Source of the DNA: Caldithrix sp.
GTDB lineage: Bacteria > KSB1 > UBA2214 > DYKH01
NCBI GenBank assembly: GCA_020722685.1
Contig: DYKH01000100.1
Coordinates: 1-19,984, forward strand
Direction: 5' to 3'
DNA length: 19,984 nucleotides
The position numbers were made by a program, and so were the translations under genes. Shown piece by piece: positions 16,228 to 19,984 of this stretch. The notes below the pieces were generated by a model. The model had not been told where the DNA came from. It saw only the letters and a list, made by a program, of their open reading frames with translations, and did no database searches. Each line of letters opens with the position of its first letter. Positions within the stretch are counted from its first letter, which is position 1.

Positions 16228-16271
16228 AGCCCGCTTTTTAAAAACCTACCATGTGTCCAGAGGAGCATTTT

Positions 16272-17759
16272 ATGGCGAAAAAGTTTCAGAATTTTATCAA
16301 CGGCAAATGGGTGGATGCGTTAAGTGGTGAAACTTTTGAGAATCGCAATCCGGCCAATTGGGAGGAAGTGGTGGGCGTTTTCCCAAAATCTTCCAAAGCC
16401 GACGTTGAATTGGCAGTCAAATCGGCTCGCGGCGCGTTTGACACCTGGCGGCTGGTGCCAGCCCCGGAACGAGGGGAGATCATGAAAAAGGCCGGGGACC
16501 TTATGGTAGAGCGCAAGGAAGAAATCGCCCAACAAATGACCCGAGAGATGGGCAAGGTCATCTCCGAAACGCGCGGTGATACGCAAGAAGGAATTGACAC
16601 GGCCTATTATGCCTTTGGCGAGGGCCGACGGCTATTCGGCGCCACGGTGCCCTCCGAGCTGCGCAACAAGTTCAACATGACTGTACGACAGCCTATCGGT
16701 GTTGCCGGCTTGATCACGCCTTGGAATTTTCCCATGGCCATCCCCGCCTGGAAGCTTTTTCCTGCCCTGCTTTGCGGCAATACAGTCGTCTTCAAACCGG
16801 CCAGCGATACTCCTGCGACCGCGACCACATTTGTTGAAATCCTGTTGGAAGCCGGAGTGCATCCGCAAGCGCTCAACCTCGTTCATGGCTCCGGTTCGAG
16901 CGTTGGAATTCCCATTGTCGAGCATCCCGAGGTCGACCTAATCTCTTTTACCGGCTCTTCCGCTGTGGGCAAGGTCATTTATGGCATGGCCGGTAAGGAT
17001 TTGAAACGTGTTTCCTTGGAGCTGGGCGGCAAGAACGCGCAAATCGTCATGGACGACGGCAATTTGGAATTGGCCTTGGAGGGCGTCCTTTGGGGAGCTT
17101 TCGGCACAACGGGTCAGCGTTGCACGGCCACCAGTCGTCTGATCCTGCATGAAAAAATTTACGATAAGTTTATGGACATGTTGGTCGCTCGCACCGCCAA
17201 GCTGAAGCTGGGCAATGGTCTTGATCCGTCCGTTGAGGTGGGCCCGGTTATTAACAAAGGCCAGCGAGAGATCGTGGACAGCTATGTGAAAATCGGCCAG
17301 CAGGAAGGCGCCAAGGTTTTGGTCGGCGGCAAGCCATGCATGGAGGGCGACTGCGCCGGTGGTTGGTTCTATTACCCGACCATTTTGGGCGAAGTGACGC
17401 CAAACATGCGCGTAGCAAAGGAGGAGATTTTTGGCCCGGTGCTCTCGGTCCTGCGCGTCAAGAGTCTGGAAGAGGCGATTGACACTTTGAACAGCACTCG
17501 CTATGGCCTTTCCTCTTCCATCTACACAGAGAACGTCAATGCTGCTTTCAAGGCCATGCGCGATATTCAGGCGGGGATCACGTATATCAATGGGCCGACC
17601 ATTGGCGCGGAATGCCACATGCCCTTTGGCGGCGTCAAAGAAACCGGAAACGGACACCGCGAAGGCGGCTGGGCCGTGTATGATTTTTTCAGCGACATCA
17701 AGACCATCTACGTGGATTTCTCCGGCAAGCTGCAGCGCGCACAAATCGATAACCGCTAA
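16272..17759 (+). CDS. NAD(P)+-dependent aldehyde dehydrogenase (ALDH superfamily)
   Basis: The start is ATG 16272 because AGGAG (16261-16265) lies 6 nt upstream; an in-frame ATG at 16251 would put that site inside the gene. The 495-aa product is full length for the superfamily. It oxidises an aldehyde to the acid with NAD(P)+. Visible residues are Asn152 (PWNFPMA), Lys175 (VVFKPAS), the FTGSS cofactor loop (226-230), general base Glu250 (LELGGKNAQ) and nucleophile Cys284 (TGQRCTATSRL). EEIFGPVLSV and the end motif PFGGVKETGNGHREGG follow. There is no signal peptide, so it is cytosolic. The substrate cannot be fixed. The C-terminus (TIYVDFSGKLQRAQID) suggests a semialdehyde dehydrogenase of the ALDH7 or ketoglutarate-semialdehyde kind. 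It is the first gene of an operon with rsmI and a CDP-alcohol phosphatidyltransferase. Confidence 0.95.
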   Translation: MAKKFQNFINGKWVDALSGETFENRNPANWEEVVGVFPKSSKADVELAVKSARGAFDTWRLVPAPERGEIMKKAGDLMVERKEEIAQQMTREMGKVISETRGDTQEGIDTAYYAFGEGRRLFGATVPSELRNKFNMTVRQPIGVAGLITPWNFPMAIPAWKLFPALLCGNTVVFKPASDTPATATTFVEILLEAGVHPQALNLVHGSGSSVGIPIVEHPEVDLISFTGSSAVGKVIYGMAGKDLKRVSLELGGKNAQIVMDDGNLELALEGVLWGAFGTTGQRCTATSRLILHEKIYDKFMDMLVARTAKLKLGNGLDPSVEVGPVINKGQREIVDSYVKIGQQEGAKVLVGGKPCMEGDCAGGWFYYPTILGEVTPNMRVAKEEIFGPVLSVLRVKSLEEAIDTLNSTRYGLSSSIYTENVNAAFKAMRDIQAGITYINGPTIGAECHMPFGGVKETGNGHREGGWAVYDFFSDIKTIYVDFSGKLQRAQIDNR

Positions 17760-18533
17760 GTGGGTGCTGCTGAATTGACTTTTGCAGCCGATAAGGTAGA
17801 ACAGGTCAAGCCAGGTACTCTCTATCTTGTCAGCACTCCCATTGGCAATTTGCGCGACATCAGTCTTCGCGCCATTGATGTCTTGAGCCATGTCGATCTG
17901 ATCGGCGCCGAAGACACGCGCGTCAGCAAAATACTTTTGCAGCACTATGCGATTAAAACGGCGTTGATCAGTTATCATGATTTCAATAAGGAAAAGGTTG
18001 CGCCGCTTCTTATTGAGAAACTAAAAGCAAATCAATCTTTGGCCGTCATTAGCGATGCTGGGACTCCTGGAATCTCGGACCCGGCATTTTATCTTGTTAG
18101 GCAGGCCATCCAAGAAGGAATAAACATCGAAGCAATTCCGGGGGCCACTGCTTTTGTGCCTGCGCTGATCATCTCCGGCTTACCCACTGATCGCTTTGTT
18201 TTTGAAGGCTTCTTGCCGCCGAAAAAAGGCAGGAACAAACGTCTTGAACAATTGCGGGACGAGCAGCGTACGATCATCCTCTACGAATCGCCGCGCCGCG
18301 TTAAGAAGACTTTGGAGGATCTGCGGCAATACTTGCAGGATCGTCCGGCGGCAGTGGTACGCGAGATAACCAAGAAATTCGAGCAGGTGGTGCGGGGTTC
18401 TCTGTCGGAAGTGTTGGACCGGTTCGAGGAAATACCGCAAAAAGGAGAGTTCGTCATTCTCATCGGTGGAATGAGCAGGAAGCTGCAGCGTTCTCAGGAA
18501 TCCTCCGGCAGCTCGAAAAGGATGCGAGAATGA
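17760..18533 (+). CDS. rsmI: 16S rRNA (cytidine(1402)-2'-O)-methyltransferase RsmI
   Basis: SAM-dependent 2'-O-methylation of C1402 in the ribosomal decoding centre is the known family role. The 257-aa product shows tetrapyrrole-methylase-fold signatures: LYLVSTPIGNLRDIS (21-35), AEDTR (50-54), VISDAGTPGISDP (96-108), IPGATA (126-131), FEGFLP, YESPRR and ELTK-like REITKKFE. A basic tail (RKLQRSQESSGSSKRMRE) follows. The GTG start is the base directly after the TAA of the aldehyde dehydrogenase and in the same frame, so translation probably relies on termination-reinitiation; no strong Shine-Dalgarno is visible. TTG 17775 is an alternative start, which would lose five residues. The core begins only near residue 18, so either start keeps it intact. 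Confidence 0.95.
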   Translation: MGAAELTFAADKVEQVKPGTLYLVSTPIGNLRDISLRAIDVLSHVDLIGAEDTRVSKILLQHYAIKTALISYHDFNKEKVAPLLIEKLKANQSLAVISDAGTPGISDPAFYLVRQAIQEGINIEAIPGATAFVPALIISGLPTDRFVFEGFLPPKKGRNKRLEQLRDEQRTIILYESPRRVKKTLEDLRQYLQDRPAAVVREITKKFEQVVRGSLSEVLDRFEEIPQKGEFVILIGGMSRKLQRSQESSGSSKRMRE

Positions 18534-18534
18534 A

Positions 18535-19188
18535 ATGAAAGTTGAATTAATACCACCCAGCATTAAGGACGGCTTTAAGCGGCTATTGCAGCCGATCGTC
18601 CGGGTTTTGGTTCGCCATAAGCTAAACCCAAATCATTTTACCACTTTTTCCTTAGCAATCAGCATCGTCTCCGCCATCGCTTTCGGTAGAGGTAGCTTGC
18701 GTTGGGGTGGAATACTGTTGTTGCTCGGCGGCTTGTTCGACATGGTCGATGGCGCCGTGGCCCGCAGTTCCAACCGAGTTACGCGTTTTGGCGCACTCTA
18801 TGATTCGACGCTGGATCGCTATGCGGAAATCATCGTCTTTTTCGGCATCGGCTTTTATTTCGTCAGCAATAACGACCCCATCACCAAAACCGGGTTGTGG
18901 ATCAGCATGGCGGTCTTCATCGGCATCGCCGGCTCGGTGATGGTCAGCTACGTGCGGGCGCGGGCCGAGGGCCTTGGCTTCGAGTGCAAAGTCGGCATCA
19001 TGCAAAGACCGGAGCGGATCGTTCTCGTCAGCTTGGGCGCATTGATTTCCGAAATTGCCTTGGTCATCGCCATGATTTTGGTGGCAGCCTTTTCCAACTT
19101 TACGGCATTGCAGCGCGTCTATTACATCTGGCGGGCAGAGAATGAGCACAAGTGGAAGAAGCTGCCGTCGAATGTGGATCATGAGTAG
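18535..19188 (+). CDS. CDP-alcohol phosphatidyltransferase family protein
   Basis: It transfers a phosphatidyl group from CDP-diacylglycerol to an alcohol acceptor in the cytoplasmic membrane. The complete family signature DxxDGxxAR(x8)GxxxDxxxD is present: Asp69, Asp72, Gly73, Ala76, Arg77, Gly86, Asp90, Asp94. Several hydrophobic segments are visible (about 35-50, 58-68, 97-110, 122-142, 161-185), as expected for the six-helix fold at 217 aa. The stretch YVRARAEGLGFECKVGIMQRPER resembles inositol-phosphate or glycerol-phosphate synthases, but the acceptor (glycerol-3-phosphate, inositol-phosphate, serine) cannot be decided. The ATG is 1 nt after the rsmI stop, so it is probably translationally coupled. 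Confidence 0.92.
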   Translation: MKVELIPPSIKDGFKRLLQPIVRVLVRHKLNPNHFTTFSLAISIVSAIAFGRGSLRWGGILLLLGGLFDMVDGAVARSSNRVTRFGALYDSTLDRYAEIIVFFGIGFYFVSNNDPITKTGLWISMAVFIGIAGSVMVSYVRARAEGLGFECKVGIMQRPERIVLVSLGALISEIALVIAMILVAAFSNFTALQRVYYIWRAENEHKWKKLPSNVDHE

Positions 19189-19232
19189 GTGCAGAGCTGG
19201 AGTGCAAAGTGGTTCGGTGTTTCAGTCGTTCG

Positions 19233-19247
19233 ACATTCTCCGAATGT
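19233..19247. promoter_or_regulatory. Palindrome upstream of hicA, candidate HicB operator
   Basis: ACATTC-TCC-GAATGT: exact 6-bp arms around 3 bp, ending 7 bp before the hicA ATG. HicB antitoxins with ribbon-helix-helix domains bind palindromes at their own promoter, which fits the position. No clear -35/-10 pair is visible nearby. Confidence 0.5.
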
Positions 19248-19254
19248 GGTGGGC

Positions 19255-19509
19255 ATGAAAACAAAACATCGAAGAACCTTAGAGGCTGTCTTTGCAGTTC
19301 CAGTACGCGCAAATATGTTATGGGCTGACATAGAGAGCCTTTTAATCGCCTGCGGTGCAGAGATTACCGAAGGAAGTGGATCTTGAGTTCGGATTGCCCT
19401 TAACGGCGTGTGTGCTGTGTTTCATCGCCTGCATCCACAAAAGGAGACTGAGAAAGGCTCAATTGTTTCTATGCGCCGATTTTTAACAGAAGCAGGAGTT
19501 CGACTATGA
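19255..19509 (+). pseudogene. hicA: HicA-family toxin interrupted by an in-frame TGA
   Basis: From ATG 19255 the frame reads MKTKHRRTLEAVFAVPVRAN, then WADIESLLIACGAEITEGSGS, then TGA at 19384-19386 (codon 44). It continues without a break as VRIALNGVCAVFHRLHPQKE and FLTEAGVRL to TGA at 19507-19509. The joined 84-codon frame matches this HicA family end to end; HicA is an mRNA interferase with a dsRBD-like fold. The family normally has GSRV at the interruption (GSH in classical HicA), so CGA to TGA by one transition explains it. The last stop overlaps the hicB ATG (ATGA), the usual hicAB arrangement. The truncated 43-aa peptide should be inactive. Alternatives are a base-call error or stop readthrough. 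TGA is an ordinary stop for neighbours such as rsmI, so code reassignment is unlikely. Confidence 0.85.
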
Positions 19510-19835
19510 AGGAGTATAAAGGCTATCTCTCTCACGTAGAGTTGGATGACGAAGCCAATATCTCCCATGGGCAAGTTATGAACATTAGGGATGTCGTTAC
19601 TTTTCAGGGAAGATCGGTTGAAGAGCTCCGTCATGCATTTGAGGAATCCGTAGAAGATTATTTTGCGTTTTGTGCCGAGCGCCGTGAAGCTCCGGATAAA
19701 CCGTTTTCCGGTTTTCTCACAGTCCGCCTTTCGCCGGAACAGCATCGCAAGACGGTTCTTGCAGCCGAAAAGTCCGGCAAAGGAATCGACAAGTGGGCAG
19801 CAGATATGCTGGAAGAGGCCGCCCAGTCTCAATAG
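19506..19835 (+). CDS. hicB: HicB-family antitoxin with C-terminal ribbon-helix-helix
   Basis: The start is ATG 19506, with AGGAG (19494-19498) 7 nt upstream; it overlaps the hicA stop. The product is 109 aa. The N-terminal HicB fold (1-70) shows YKGYLSHVELDDEANISHG, RDVVTFQGRSVEELRHAF and SVEDYFAFC. The C-terminal DNA-binding ribbon-helix-helix part (about 70-105) shows FLTVRLSPEQHRK and SGKGIDKWAADMLEEA. It neutralises HicA and represses the hicAB promoter. No frame damage is visible, so it may persist as an orphan antitoxin after loss of hicA. After the stop (19836-19984) there is only a hairpin and no further gene. Confidence 0.92.
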   Translation: MKEYKGYLSHVELDDEANISHGQVMNIRDVVTFQGRSVEELRHAFEESVEDYFAFCAERREAPDKPFSGFLTVRLSPEQHRKTVLAAEKSGKGIDKWAADMLEEAAQSQ

Positions 19836-19940
19836 CAGATGATTGGGATGAAGTAACCGGTATTTCTCAAGTTTCTCAATGCCTGAATTTTGCCCAGCAA
19901 AAGGAGAATTCATACTCGTTAAGGGTCGTTTTTTCATGTC

Positions 19941-19960
19941 ATGCCTGTGAATACAGGCAT
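19941..19960. repeat. Perfect REP-like hairpin at the right edge
   Basis: ATGCCTGT (19941-19948) and ACAGGCAT (19953-19960) pair exactly around GAAT. The context GTCATGCC..GGCATCTCC resembles dispersed palindromes with GTCATTCC..GGAATCTCC ends found in many bacterial genomes. No T tract follows on either strand, so a terminator is unlikely. Confidence 0.55.
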
Positions 19961-19984
19961 CTCCTAACCACCTGTTCACAAGGA

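Noticed and set aside
16938..17978. 346-codon - strand frame opposite the aldehyde dehydrogenase
   Set aside because: It is antisense to a clearly conserved gene and runs over the dehydrogenase/rsmI junction; no family features.
19255..19509. TGA recoding (Gly or Sec) as explanation for the hicA interruption
   Set aside because: TGA is the natural stop of rsmI, the DUF2851 gene, the barrel gene and the C1A protease; the family has Arg at this site, and I see no clear SECIS-like hairpin after it.
19422..19979. Long open frame on the - strand (185 codons)
   Set aside because: It covers hicB and the end of hicA antisense, has no recognisable domain, and its composition is explained by the + strand genes.
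1..19984. CRISPR array, transposase, integrase or rRNA gene
   Set aside because: No 21-48 bp direct repeats with unique spacers, no recombinase motifs and no rRNA-like sequence seen; the only tandem arrays have 7- or 10-bp periods.

Overview
The window looks like a chromosomal fragment from an uncultured member of the FCB superphylum, of the Calditrichota / candidate division KSB1 / Ignavibacteria kind. The main reason is the C-terminal tail shared by four consecutive secreted proteins (Y-P-N-P-F-[NK]-P followed by a FlgD-like beta domain), which is the type A sorting domain of the type IX secretion system (T9SS). The DUF2851 gene and the outer-membrane barrel fit the same group. The phylum call is inferred from these families and was not tested by phylogeny. 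All genes are on the + strand.

Positions 1-11352 hold a block of four large secreted proteins. (1) The C-terminal part of a protein cut by the window's left edge. (2) A 1286-aa S8 subtilase whose tail matches protein 1 module for module. (3) A 975-aa papain-like C1A cysteine protease with jelly-roll modules. (4) A second S8 subtilase, about 752 aa, with a roughly 200-residue insert inside the catalytic domain. All are built as catalytic head, beta-rich accessory modules and T9SS tail, and together form an extracellular or cell-surface proteolytic set. Proteins 1 and 2 also share an embedded class-I-glutamine-amidotransferase-like fold that lacks a nucleophilic cysteine.

Positions 11548-15625 hold a small coiled-coil protein, a CapA-family metallophosphatase-like protein, a small outer-membrane beta-barrel and a DUF2851 protein. 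The spaces around these genes contain degenerate tandem arrays with an exact 7-bp period. Four such arrays occur in the window, with three different unit sequences, always between genes. A gene-poor stretch of about 650 bp follows (15626-16271). It ends in a near-perfect sigma70 promoter.

That promoter drives an apparent operon: an aldehyde dehydrogenase, rsmI (16S rRNA 2'-O-methyltransferase, starting on the base after the dehydrogenase stop) and a CDP-alcohol phosphatidyltransferase (1-nt gap). A HicAB toxin-antitoxin locus follows. Its hicA reading frame is interrupted by one in-frame TGA where the family has Arg (His in classical HicA), while hicB is intact. A palindrome just before hicA is a candidate HicB operator. 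The right edge carries a perfect REP-like hairpin.
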